From Paramacrobiotus metropolitanus (lineage: Eukaryota; Tardigrada; Eutardigrada; Parachela; Macrobiotidae): DNA of 64,000 bases. The stretch spans positions 124,001 through 188,000 of the forward strand of contig NW_026570359.1 of the NCBI RefSeq assembly GCF_019649055.1. The letters are read 5' to 3'. The notes beneath the pieces were generated by a model, which saw nothing but the letters and a program-made list of their open reading frames with translations, ran no database searches and was not told where the DNA came from. A program made the translations under genes and the position numbers. Below, piece after piece: positions 47,052 to 59,215 of this stretch; position 1 is the stretch's first letter, and each line of letters opens with the position of its first letter.

Positions 47052-47981
47052 TATGCACTGTAGTTGTTATCCAAAAACCACCCTGCAACACACAACGGCT
47101 GAACCGCGTAAGGTGCTTCTCGGGCTTAACAAATCCGATCGCAATCACATGCTGCGCTTGCTATACCAGCGGCAAAAGCTTGTATAATTAAAATTCCTCA
47201 TCGCTCATTCCGTTGTTTTGCTGCTCAGTTCCACATTGTAACAAGTTTGCTGCTGTTCATATGATTGCTTCCGGGCAGATGCATAATGTTATTAGCCCAC
47301 AATTGCGCAGTAGTTGCAAGTATGCTCAATCGTTACTTACTATCTGAATGAGTAGCAAGCACCACGACTTATTATAAATTCCTAAAAAGGTTTACGCGTT
47401 CTAACTACAAACAGTTCTAGTTACAAACAGAGTTCAAGCGGATACGGTGTTCTAAATGTTGTTTTCCGCTTTAGCATCTTTATTCCTAAAAACTCAGCTC
47501 GGCAACCAATTCAGTTTTTTTAAGCAGTTTCTCTACTGGCTAGAAGTTTTGGTTAATGCCAGCAGAATTGCATACATCGACACGAGACATAATACAGTTA
47601 TTATTTGCACCTTACGGGAAAAACAGGACTTACCGCGTTCCACATTTAAAATAAGTGGTAGGATAGGTGACAATTTCAAAAGGATACATAAACAATTTAG
47701 ACTTAACACAATAGCTGCACAGAGACAACACCTACAGCTGTTCGATGCGTGGTGACACTGTAGCATAATAATACATCGTTATAGGATTGCAAAATGCAAC
47801 CTGAGACCACTTGCAAAACACCTATTGTTGCAGTCGGCCCATGCTGACTGGCCGTTTCCGCACGCTTACAGCTCTTGAGAACGGCTGTATTGCTTAGTCT
47901 GTTGATGTTTATTTCGCTACGTCTGTATTTACTTCATTTCTGTCCGAGTACGTACGTACTTTACCGGATTGCTTATATACA

Positions 47982-48145
47982 ATGTAGGACTAAATGGTCG
48001 CATAGCCCCATACCCAGCATTCTGTACGCAAGCGGTGCAGTGCACTTGTACGAAACGGATATTTTGAACTCAGTCGTACACTGCACTGCGCTGCATTCGT
48101 GCTGAATGTGGAGATGTTGGGTATGCGACCATTTTGTCCTAAGCT
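47982..48145. repeat. Foldback of about 75-bp arms
   Basis: ATGTAGGACTAAATGGTCGC on the left pairs with GCGACCATTTTGTCCTAAGC on the right. The inner parts (GTGCAGTGCACTTGTACGA against TCGTACACTGCACTGCGC) also pair. It is MITE-like and non-coding. Confidence 0.65.
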
Positions 48146-48498
48146 GTATTATCAGTTTTAAGGCAACTACCGGGGCTAATAATGGTATTACTGCAACAAA
48201 AAATGCTATCACAGGGCGCTTTATTTGTCTGCTGGATTGATGACGGGAAGACTGTTGATAACATGACACACGGCTTGCAGGGAACTTAAATGTTGTGCTG
48301 CAAACTAGTTTGATTGCAGGTCTTTGGGATTACCGGATCGACAAAGATCGCCGGTACATTGGAATGCGGGAGACAATTCTGAATCTCTGATCAAGCGAAA
48401 AAATGAGCTGAATTGCTGAACTCTTTCAAATCACAGCTTGTTTTCACGAAGGCCTATTAGAGATAGTTATGAGTAAATTGTTTGTTTATGACCTATTA

Positions 48499-49024
48499 CA
48501 GTAAAACCTGTGACTTTGAACACTCGCGTAAATTGAACACGGGTGTACAATGAACGGTCATTACGGAACCGGCGCGTCTCGTAGACTATAACACAGGCGG
48601 GACCTCGCGTATATTGAACATCTCTCTAAAGTGAACATTGAACAAATTAGGTGGAACGGAGCTAATTATTTACTAATATTTAGCCCTTTCGAAAATGAAC
48701 AAAGCGCCAGAATCTGGTTTTGGGAGCAAAAAAAAACACAAGAAAAGCGCTCAACGGACCAGATTTCATAGCAATTCGCTTGTTCCAACCTTAACACCAC
48801 ACGGTTTTTGATTTGTTATTCGCGAAAAAAGCATAAAAAAGGCTTGGTAAGGGGGTTGTCCCCATTGAGGCGGCGTCCGTTCGCCCTCAGGAGCAGCTTT
48901 AGTGCACAGAACCACTGCCCCCAGGGGAGGGCCCCTTGGGGCAGCTGTTCTGTACATTGAACAGGCGTCTACATTGAACGAAAAAATTGGGACCGCAGGT
49001 GTTCAATGTACGCAGATTTTACTG
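48499..49024. mobile_element. MITE of pogo/Tc1-mariner type with TA target duplication
   Basis: The element starts CAGTAAAACCTGTGACTTTG and ends with the reverse complement of CAGTAAAATCTGCGTACATTG. It is bounded by TA on both sides (48497-48498 and 49025-49026). Phrases TTGAACAC and GTTCAATGTA recur inside both ends. Length 526 bp, no transposase. CAGTAAAA ends and TA duplication are typical of pogo/Tigger-related elements. Confidence 0.75.
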
Positions 49025-49817
49025 TAGTGATAGTTCATGTTTGTGACCTATTAGCGATACCTGAATCACAAATTTAATAAGTTTTTACTCGCACCAACGA
49101 TCGCTTCGTGCTTGCTAGGCTGAAAATGTAAAACAAGCGGCTGCTCAACTGGAGAAAACCACGCAGATTAATCGAAATACGAAAAAATCAAGGCACAAAA
49201 TCACCGGAACAAGTGGCATACCTTCCGCTGGCCATATTTCCGATCCATTGAAATGCGAAACAGTGATAAAGGAAAGAGTCTCAAACTAGACCAAACCAGA
49301 CAACGAAGCAGTCTAAACAAAAAACGAATAAAAGCGGAGCTTATACAAAACTAACACCGAGCTAAGGCTACGATAAGCGGGTTCCTCGAGGTCTTCATTT
49401 GATATCTGTACAGACAACCGTTCGCCTAAATTTGTACAAGCTTGTCCCGTAATTTCTATCGAAAAGAATGAACAACTCTTCTCGAACGATTAAATTTTGT
49501 ATTCAATAGCCTGGAAAATAAGGTATGTAACAAAAAATACACCGCTTGCGTATCAGCTAGAATGGCAAACAGGTAAAATAGGGAAAAAAACTTTTGGAAA
49601 GCCCTTTGTAATTTAGATCGGTATTTGGCGTGCATCAGTCTGCCAAATGCATGTAAAGGGTAAAATCAGTGGCGTACCGCCGTAGTAAATGGCGTTTGGC
49701 CTAACCCGTGGCCGTGTATTTGTATTACTGTATTTAGTCGCTATTGATGCGATTACTGTTCTGCTCTTGATGGTACTTAGTAAACGCATCAGCAATCTTC
49801 ACCATTTCTTCCACTTT

Positions 49818-52751
49818 CTACTCCTCGACGACGTCCTCGGACTGACAGTTGCTTGATTCGTTGCCGTTAGGTTCATTGCTGGGCATCATCGAATGGTATA
49901 GTTGAGCGATGTCGTCCTGGGCGGATTCTGGACCCCAGTTCTGCATGAAGCGCCATAAGGCGGACAGGCAGAAACGGTTCAGCTGGTCCACGTTCACGCC
50001 GGCCACATTGCCCAGTGTCCACACGTGATTTCGGTAACACGCTGAAGGACGCGGGTCACCGGCTTGATAATCCCGTAGAATCTGCCAAACAATGCTCAGC
50101 TTCCACGCACATAAATACTGTACTGCTACACTGCACTTGTCACTACAGGGTGACCCAGCATTTCGTTGACGAAAATTCGTCAACCGTCACTTCGTCGAAC
50201 AGACACAATGTCGTACCTGTCACGATGTCGAACTTGCGTTTAGCTAAACCATCTCGGTTTCTTTAGTTTTCTTAAGCTTCTTAGGTTTCTTAGTTTTCCT
50301 AATCGTCGCCCTCGTGACGGTTGACGCAGTGCAGTCGACGCGTTGTGTCGATCGATGAAGTGTTCAGTCGATATTGTGGCGATCGACGAAACGTTAGTCG
50401 ACGAAATGCTGGTGAGCCGCAGTACAGTACGTATGGCTAAATTGGGCGCGTTACATAAGCATCGTGTTTACTTTATACCATCATATTGCGGTTCGGTATG
50501 AACTTTATACCTAACCGCAGTATGATGTTATAAAGTAACTATAAACGGCAGTTATTAGAAACTGCTAGATCAGCCTTTGCCATCGGTTGGTATCGATGGC
50601 TATGTATGACAACACTGCTGCACTGTACCTCCATCACTTTCCTGGCTTTCCTTTCACTGTCGATCCGCGTGGCAAATGCCTGGGCCATGCAGTGCACATC
50701 CAACGGCAGTCCCTCGCAGTGCAGATGCTGCTCCAGCAACTTGACCACGTCCATCGCGTCGACCTGGCCCGCCATGACAACGACGGCGGGAATGCGGAAC
50801 TCGATCAACGGCTGGCCTCTCTTGTTCAACACTTCCAAGGCAAACTTATCCAGAATCAAACGCTGGTAACCGGACGCCAGCTTGTCCAGCATCGTGGTCA
50901 CGTCGGTGCACAGCGCGCTCAGTGTCCACGGATTGCCGATGCTGGCCTCCATGAGTTCGATGGAGCGCCGCGACAGGATTAAAAGGTCCAGCCGGATGCC
51001 GGCGACGCCGAGAAAGATATTCAACAGGTTCACCGCTTCCTCGGTCTCCCGCATCGTCCAGTGGGTGCACACATGCGCGCCGGTATCCCGGATGCAGACG
51101 GTGCGAATGGCGGGGGTGATATGTTTGATGAGGCAGCCGTACATGCCGTAGTTACCGCCCCACTGCGGCGTGAACGATAGATAGGCGGGTTCCTGCTGCC
51201 GCACGACACGCACCACCGACACAGCTCCGGCGACATCGATAGGCGGTCCCACAGGTGACAGATGCGGCGGCAGCGCACACGGTCGACGGTGTCCAGAGAC
51301 TGGAAGATTTCCGTCAGCACGGGCAACGGCAACGCCAAGCCGGGTCCCTCTACCGTCAGCGGTTGCAGCCGCTGCGGCTCCACAGATGATGCGTCGGTTT
51401 TCTCGGATAAGTGACGGTAATATGTATATGGATAACTTGTTTTACCCTTTTCGAATTCATCCGCCTAGGGCAAAATCAATTAAAAACTATCGCTGAAATA
51501 CCATCCCAAACAGTTACACGGAGAAGTTTGTGAATGATTACGAGGACAATAAACAAGCGTTTAAGTATCAAGTATTAGAGAAGTAAACCGCTAGCCATTT
51601 GGTCCGTGCTTCGAAAAGTTTTTTTAGTGATAAAAGCGATAATTTTTAAATTTTTGGTGGCGATTAGAAATTAGGATATCGAATCGAACCCGAGCGGAAT
51701 TTTGTAATAATAAAAACGATTACCGTAAAACCCGATATTAACCCCCCCCCCGAAATTAACGCCCCGTGCGGTTTTAAACGCCCCCTCCCGAGGCTCTCGA
51801 AAAAATAAACGCCCAGGGCGTTAATATCGGATTTTACGGTATTTCAAAAATTTCGTTACGATTAGAAATTAGGATCTATGGGTAATCAATTTACGAAAAC
51901 GTAAAGTGGGACAAAAAGGCGAAGTGTTTGAAAACTGTTCACAGTTCATTCACCTTTGTTCATGGTTTGGAAGTCCCCCCAGTGTTATAAATAATAAATT
52001 ACGAGAATTACCACCCGAATGATGTTCATGACGCAAGATTTCACGATTTGGGAGTGTTTACAAACGAAAGTTTCTCATATTGCCTTTAAGCGTATGTGTA
52101 GTCACCAGTAGTAGTCACTAACATAAGACTTACCACATCTTCATCCTCCAAAAGCGCACCGCTTCTCTTTCGCACGTAGTACATCCTCCGACCAAGCACC
52201 TTGACAAATCGCAGGTGCAGCGCTCGTTCCACTGGTCCGAGCAGCACCGCCGAGGTGGACCGCGGCAGCGACCAGTAACCATGCGGTACACTGCACGTCT
52301 GCATGACGTAGTCCCCCGCTGCAACGAGCGCTCGCGGTACTGTGTCCCTCGGCGGATCGCGAACCTGTAGCCGCGGCAGCAGTTCGCGACGACGCTTTCC
52401 GCCCATCACGCACTCCACCAACGCCATCTCGTGCAGCTGCTGGAACCGGGACAGCATCATGGTCCCCGGATACCATCTCCACGGTCGACCGGGGAGGTCG
52501 CGCAGCAGCACCTCCACGGGCTGGCCTGCACGTGCCGTGCTGACTAGATTCGGGGGACAGCTGAAGACGGTCCCGTATTCCACCAATACAGCTCGCTGCG
52601 TCGGACATCCGAAATCGACGATCAGACGCGCAGTGCTGCCGTTGTGGTCCTCCAGGCCGATGACATGGCCGTGCTGTAGGACGCCGTCAAACTCCACATC
52701 CACGGCGTTCCAGTTGTACAGAAAGTGTTCAGGATTGGAGTACAGGTACAT
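49818..52751 (-). pseudogene. F-box protein gene, copy 2: first and third exons intact, one base missing in the F-box exon
   Basis: Minus-strand exons: 52751-52134 (206 codons, starting MYLYSNPEHF), 51464 to about 50628 with acceptor CCCTAG, and 50099-49818 (93 codons plus stop, with an AG acceptor GGAAG). The donor GTGGTAAGT of exon 1 and the phase-0 joins fit a protein of about 578 aa in the unbroken design. Exon 2 encodes the F-box (LPLPVLTEIFQSLDTVDR) but has CACCACCGACAC near 51211 where copy 1 has one more C. The frame is lost right after the F-box (ELCRW instead of ELCRVVRV). Exon 1 has no recognised domain. F-box proteins link substrates to SCF ubiquitin ligases. One-base loss could also be an assembly error, so this copy may in truth be functional. 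Confidence 0.72.
51723..51839. mobile_element. 117-bp MITE (CCGTAA ends) in the F-box copy 2 intron
   Basis: CCGTAAAACCCGATATTAAC at the left and GTTAATATCGGATTTTACGG at the right are inverted repeats, flanked by TA on both sides. Copy 1 of the gene lacks it (near 20190 the sequence runs GATTACTTCAAAAA), giving a clean empty site. The centre is C-rich. Same end family as the element at 63136. Confidence 0.85.
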
Positions 52752-53170
52752 TTTTATCTGGCTGACTAGGAAACAGAAAATAATGCGTGTGCTATGATAA
52801 GAGTTGAAAGAATATTCCGTAAGTACTTTGCTGCCCAACAACGTTCAGAAAGAAAAAAAGCAATTTTGTAAAATGAGTCAACGCCAAATCGGGAACCATC
52901 GTTGTGCGCTGCTTTTATTTAATCATGCATCGTGAACTTATGCCAGCGACAGAAAGCCGCTCTCTAACCATGGACTGTGCGTTCATTTTTGCGTTGCGGC
53001 AGGCGCGAACTCATGGCTTCCTTTCCATAATTGCATACGTATTAACTGGTGTTTCTCGAAGTGGCTGCTTACTTTATCGGGCCTACTTTGGCCCAGCTTA
53101 CTTACTTTATCAAGCTGCTTATCATCTTATGCAGGTTTACACAAAAAATTTTGTTTGCAGGAACATCAGG
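52752..53170. other. 5' flank of F-box copy 2 up to the LTR element
   Basis: No gene. The region matches 21270-21660 upstream of F-box copy 1, so it may hold the promoter. Homology resumes at 57115 on the other side of the LTR element. Confidence 0.6.
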
Positions 53171-53407
53171 TGTCACGGGTGGATATATGATCCCCGTATG
53201 TTTCTACTACCGGAAAAACACAGGACTTCCTACTTTTGTACACTTTATTAATAAAACAAATGGCTAATCATAAAAAGATACAAAAATAGCAAAAAATGGA
53301 AGGAAGAAACACTGAACTATCATTTTCCATTTCCGTCTGCACGCTTCATCCAGTCAGCGCGGTAACCGCCACCCGGTGCTCTCACGTATATGAGCGTGCG
53401 TGACACA
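53171..53407 (-). repeat. LTR (3' relative to the element)
   Basis: It begins TGTCACGGGTGGATATATGA and ends GCGTGCGTGACACA. It is near-identical to 56867-57110. Confidence 0.88.
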
Positions 53408-56400
53408 ACCCCCGCCCCTGAGAAGGGCTGCCCTCAGCCCTTTGGGCATGTCAAAACCAAACAACCATGAATCAATACTAATACAGGAAATAAGCCTTAA
53501 AACAACAGTACGTCGGCTCGTTATAGTAAACAAAAGCAAAACAAAAGTTATAGTAGACAAAAGAACAATAACAGACAAGAGACTACTTCTCCTCGGTATC
53601 CGGCGAAATGCCTCCGCTGGCATTTTCACCCCGTTCAGCATCCTCCCATGCCGCGTACTCCATCACATCCAGCCCCTCAAGGACGTCCCGATCTTCATCC
53701 ACGCTAGCCGGAATGGCAGGTTCCACCATTTGTTCGCCAGCTTTTCGGGACCATCAACCACGCGCAAGGACTGAGCGGTCGTGTCAACCACTAGAGTGCC
53801 GCCAGCGTCTTCTCGATCATGCTGCTGACTCGGTGGAACCCAGGCCGGCGGCAACGGGGCATCCGCCCGTGCCGCTGGAATCCACCCCGAAGGAATGTGG
53901 TATCCCAGTCGAGCAGCTAGTTCTCCAACCGTTTCCCCGGTGTAGGCGTGGGGAAGACTTAAACGGCAGTGAATCGCCCGTTTCAATACGGTGTGGTTGT
54001 ACCGTAGAAAAGCCGTAAGGCTTTTTCGCAGTTGGAAAAACCGCCGGGCGACGATGTAAAAGGTTTAAGAGCTGGCCCCGCTGCTCTTCTGACAGCTCTG
54101 ATTTAATCCGTAAAGATTCAAGAGTTTCATTAAACTCTTTGTCCTCCTCCGCTGTATACGTGGTGGTCACGCCACTTCGAACTTCCGCTTCCGCAGTGGT
54201 TTCATCTTCATACCACTCGATTGTGCCGACCATTTTCGCAATGTCCGAGCTGTGGTTCATAATATAGTAAGAAAGCGTCCTTTCTTCACTGTCACTACTG
54301 CGTTAGGCATTTGAAGGTGAGTAGCCGCTGACGCTACTGCGCTGGGAAAAAACACGTACGTGCCATCCTCTGGCGCACGGTTTACTTTGAATTCAGCTAT
54401 AACGCTGGACTTAGCCGGTACGGTGACCGACTGCAGTGCATATGCTTTCCAGAATTGTGGACGGCCGATGCGTGTAGTTTGCAGTTCCTCCGCTTCGGCG
54501 ACACCTACAAAAGGGAGGCCCGTCTCACAAGTAGCCGGCTCTCCATCGTTACTTGATGTCGCCAGAAAATCCGCTGACACTGCAGGGACCGACGGGCGTT
54601 GCTGGTTGTGGATGCTCGAGACCGTTGAGTCGCCGCGCAGCGCCGTTTGTGCAAAGTCCCTTCTATCGACCGGTGCCGGGGCTGTTACCGGGATGGAGTG
54701 AAAGTTAAGGGACAATGGCTTTCCTCGCAGAAAATCCATTCCAAGTAGCACATTACTCCTTTCGCCGCCATCCTGCACGTATAGCGAATGGGTGTGCTCT
54801 TGCCCATTTATATGGATTTTGGCTCGACAAAACCAGGCGTCAAGCGGGAGGCGTCCGCCTGTAATGCCCACCACGCATATACCCTTGTGATACGATGGAA
54901 GCGGCCAGTATTGTATGCCGTTACTGTCGCAGCACTTCCACGAGACGATGGATATGTCAGCTCCGGTATCCAAAAGGGCAGTTGCGGGCACCCCGTTGAT
55001 ATGAATCCCAACAGTGAGGCCCGATGCAACCTTTGGAAGGTGATCCGTGGTGACGTCCGCCACAGATACATGGGGCTGTTTGGGAGTCGGGTGACGCCCA
55101 CTTTGCTGTTCACGCCACTGCTGTCGTCTCGCTGCTTGGTGTTGCTGTATTGCCGGAGGCAGTTTAGGAAATGGTACATTATACCATTCACAAGACGTGC
55201 TGTAATGACCGTGATTTCCACATATTCAGCACGTTAAATCCGCACGGCCGCTTTCCAAAATCGGAGTGGCTGGCGCTGTGGGGCGCGATGATTGGCTTCC
55301 GTGGTCTGTAGTGTCGGGCTTAATTGCTGCCTGGCCGATGTTCGTTGATGCGGGAGGGCTGTGGCGCAGTTCTCGTCTTGGCGGCCTCTGCTCTGTGAAG
55401 GACACGGACCGCGGACCCTTATCAAAGAGTTTACCGCCCGCATCGGAAACTCTTTGGTCTGTTATACGCTTACAGTTTCGCGCCACTGTAAGGAATCCCG
55501 CGGCATTCTGTGGCATCATTGTCGCAACTAATGTATAAAGGTCCTGATGACCTGAAACGTTGTCGACGGAAGCGAATTATGATAAGCGCCGGGAGACACT
55601 TGCGTTAATGGCGCATAACCCGCCTGCGAGAGCATGGGCGCTATTCCTGCCTGGTTAGCCCACGGCTGAGGAAAAGCGTACTGCTGCAGCGGTTGACCCG
55701 CGTAATGAGCCTGCGGAGGGGCAGCCGCTTGTCGGATTGGGTGTCCTTGGTATACCGGCATGAAGCTAAGATCGCCCGGTCAGCCTAGAGGCGCTGGAGG
55801 TTGTTGCAGCAGAGGATGCAAAGGCGCCGGTGGGCACTGGATTACGTTTCCAGGAACTTGGGAAAAACTGGTACCGCCAGTGGTGGTGGTGAATGATGGG
55901 TGCCGACGGGTGGTTGAGTTCGGGTGGTGAGTGATGGGTGCCGACTGGTATGCCGGGTTAGTCATTGGAAAGGGGACCAGGTGGTTCGAATAAAAAGAGC
56001 CTGTGGAGCAGCCCATGTTTTGCACTGGTCGCCCTTGAAGAGGCAATTCCTCTCTTGGAGGCTGGACATGCCGCGGATGGTCGTACACTTGGACGGGGGC
56101 CCGACTTGGTTCGCTGTATCGGTGTACTGCGTGTCCCGGGTCGACTGCGGAACTCTGCCCCGTAATTACGAATGGGAGGGCGGGGCGACTGTCTTTTATC
56201 TCTCGCAGCGCGTCAGCCAGATGTCTCGTCCTCCAGTCAACCCGCACGGGTATTTCGGGCGATGGATCGGCCGACGGGACACCGGGAAGTACCGAGAACC
56301 ATGGCGGCTGGTTCCGGAGGTGGAAGCCGGGCGATCGTCTACCCGATGGCCCGAGCGAAGCGAGTGATCACCCGCTAGCGGCAGGTGTGAGGATGGAGCA

Positions 56401-56866
56401 TCCCGCGGCCGCATAGTGACTGAGTGGCTGGCATCGGCCGGCAATCCGTCATCACTGGGCCAATGTTCCTCAATCGGGGACAGGTTTACCGCTTGGCTAC
56501 CTTCAAATCTTTGCAAATTACGCAATGATCTGTTGGGTGTACTGTGGGAAGGGTCGCAAAAACCCTTTGACTGCGCTGCTAAAGCCGGAAAGCCATGTGG
56601 GTCTTCGAGGTTTTTGTGAAAATTTTCGCGGTTCGTGGGGTCGCCAGCAGGCAGCAAAGGAACGGGATGATCAATCCCGTTAGTAACGGAAGAGAGGTGC
56701 TCCTCTCTGGACGTTACGTACCTCTGATCCTCTGGTTGGTAGGGAATTCCGCTGCGTAACGACATCTTCGTCGATGCCGGTAAAAACTCAAATTATCCGG
56801 CCGCTAAGCGTGGTACGCAATCGGCCGCAAACCGGAAAAGTGGTGATTACAAACAGGAGCGCCACG

Positions 56867-57110
56867 TGTCACGGGTGGATATATGATGCCCCGCTAATTC
56901 CTATGTTTCTACTACCGGAAAAACACAGGACTTCCTACTTTTGTACACTTTATTAATAAAACAAATGGCTAATCATAAAAAGATACAAAAATAGCAAAAA
57001 TGGAAGGAAGAACACTGAACTATCATTTTCCATTTCCGTCTGCACGCTTCATCCAGTCAGCGCGGTAACCGCCACCCGGTGCTCTCACGTATATGAGCGT
57101 GCGTGACACA
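56867..57110 (-). repeat. LTR (5' relative to the element)
   Basis: It has the same ends as the LTR at 53171-53407 and differs by small internal changes only. Confidence 0.88.
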
Positions 57111-58106
57111 GGATTAAGTGTCTGTAACCCGTTCCAAGCAGTTAGTTGAATAGTCCTGTGAATCTCGTCTTGCACAATACGTTTTATTCAATTCGGTACG
57201 ATAATCGTCAATATATGGGAAATTAGAATAGAAGGCAAAACGGTGTTCATGACACTTTACTTGGAACACAAAATCACTATGGGTAGCCTCGCCCATCGAA
57301 CTGAACCTCTCTTTTACATCCGAGAGTTTAACTTAAGAACCTATTTGGTAATTTACTTTTATGGCAAGAGTACATTCGACAAAGATTTCGGCTAGATTTA
57401 CGCTTTTATGAAGGCCCAGATATTTGGGTCTAGATGAAAACTTAAGGTGTAGATAGGGACACAAGTTTCTCATGCTACTGTAAACAAAGGTAGCGGCACA
57501 CAGTTTTTGACCGGGGGATAATTTTCTGGCCCAGTATATTGGAGCTGGGAGTACTGTTTCAACATGGTCGTCCGGGCATGTTGGTGGGCTACATAGGCAT
57601 ACTAAAATCTGCTTTTGCGTAGGTATCATAATTCATTCAGGATCGGGTGATCTTAACATAGAAAATGAGCTGTGCATCTGCGGAGTCAGTGAGTCACCTT
57701 GACAGATGGCATTGGCCATTTGGCAGACAGCATTGTGTCTCTATTTGTGGAACCGTTTTGATAAAACTGTATGACCTATTGTACCTGCCGTTAGAAAAAT
57801 TAACTACACGATACAATGGTGAGCCAGCGCACTGCATGACATTTGCGTAGAAAGGTCCATCTCTTATTTCTCTTCCTTTCAAAGCCCCTCTCTTGAAATC
57901 GGAGCTACTTAGTCAGATTCAGTGCAGGGGCGTTCGTTAAGCAGATGAAATGCGCACGAACATCAGACATATAAATTAAATTCTGCAGCCCGAAAACTCG
58001 CAATGCATAGTAACTGAAATTTATACATTTCTATAAGAGAGAATCTGAATTGTGCGTTCGCAATTCTGAAGGTCCTGCTGCTTCCTTTTTCCGCGCAGAG
58101 GTTACA
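57111..58106. other. 5' flank of GPCR 2
   Basis: No gene. About 57118-57260 matches 21700-21855, and 57250-58106 matches 26670-27616. It probably contains the promoter. It lacks the palindromes found upstream of GPCR 1. Confidence 0.6.
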
Positions 58107-59215
58107 ATGCTATCGAACAAAAGTTCTGGAAATTTTTTTAACTTTGACAACTCTTCATTGCTTTTGAAAAACATTTCGAACCAGACTAGTACGGACCACG
58201 GCTCATCGGCAACACTGATCAGTATGACAGCCGCCCCGCTGATCCTGAACTGCGGAGTTCTGATCTTGCTGATTAAGGAGAAGGCTCTGCGTACTCCGTT
58301 CAATGTGTACGTGATTGTTTTATTATGCAGCAACATTCTGTATGTTGGGATAAACAACATCACGATGATTATGACGCCGGTGGGACATTGGTGGATTGGC
58401 GATGGAGCGTGTACGGTTCAGTTGTACTGCCGGTACATTGTCATCACCGTCATCACCCACAGTCACGTGCTGATCAGCATTAACCGCGCCTGGGCGCTGT
58501 ACTGGCCGGTGTCGTACAAAAACAATCACACTTCTACCGTGGCCTGGCTGCTGTGTTTCGGGATGGTTGTCTATGTCCATGTCTGTCAGCTGCCTGGACT
58601 CGTGATGGACGCGCTGTACTACCGTATGCCAGTTCAGGTAAACATTTCGTTTGTTTTGCGGTACATTCACAGTTCGAAGAAACGTGGTACGGTTTTTCGA
58701 CAGAAGTTTATTTTCTGCCTTAGATTTCAAAAATTTGCCGGATGAATACACAAGCACAGCTGACCTTTGCCATGTTCTCGTCCATCTGGGTGTTCGATAT
58801 ACCCAAGCTCTTTATTCCGGTCTGTTACCCATTCCTGCTATGGAAATTCTTGCGAAGAAGCAACGCCATTCGCGGCCGCCAGGCAATTGCCACCCAAACC
58901 GAGTTGCCTCGCCGACGCGACCTTGTGACGCGACCTTTCATTCTGCTGACTTTCATTACAGGGAGTGCCGCAGTCTGCTGGATACCAATCATGATTTATT
59001 ATTTCATTGCGGATTATGTGGGAACGATGCGATCACATCGACTGGAAACAGCGCTTATACTTCTCTATTCCGTTCAACCTTTACTGGATCCCGTGTTTTT
59101 CATTTTAAGTATCAGCAATTTGTACAATCATGTTGCTGTTTTGTGGAGAACCCGAGTTACTAGGATCCGTCGCGTCGGGAGGGCAACCAATACCTTGGAA
59201 GTTTTCAGCGTTTAA
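58107..59215 (+). CDS. Rhodopsin-like (class A) GPCR, two exons, 340 aa (GPCR 2)
   Basis: Exons 58107-58637 and 58724-59215 have exactly the lengths of GPCR 1 (531 and 492 nt) and join in phase 0. The protein is very close to GPCR 1. It shows the same N-terminal sequons, TM3 ending INRAWALYWPVSYK, CTVQLYC with the loop cysteine in KICRM, CWIP in TM6, and DPVFF in TM7. Differences cluster in the N-terminus and the second and third loops. Both copies keep frame, splice sites and key residues despite visible divergence, which argues that both are under selection. The ligand cannot be predicted. Expression from the duplicated upstream region seems likely. It converges on the GTPase gene downstream. 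Confidence 0.87.

Larger units (their letters stand above)
47052..49817. other. Intergenic region with two small DNA elements
   Basis: No gene supported. It holds a foldback at about 47982-48145 and a pogo-like MITE at 48499-49024. From about 49130 it matches the block beginning near 18100. About 49265-49860 has no counterpart in the first block. Confidence 0.55.
53171..57110 (-). mobile_element. Fossil Ty3/Gypsy-like LTR retroelement, minus strand, broken
   Basis: Terminal repeats of about 240 bp lie at 53171-53407 and 56867-57110, each TG...CA, and are nearly identical, which suggests a young insertion. On the coding (minus) strand a primer-binding-like TGGCGCTCCTG follows the 5' LTR, and a purine tract (AGGGGCGGGGG) precedes the 3' LTR. 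Recognisable parts, in order: a Gag region (about 56765-55230) with zinc-knuckle residues near its end, an aspartic protease (about 55063-54800, LLDTGADISIVS), and the beginning of a reverse-transcriptase region. The rest of Pol was not recognised. The element is broken. It interrupts DNA that is continuous in the first duplicated block (21660-21700), so it arrived after the duplication. Confidence 0.85.
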
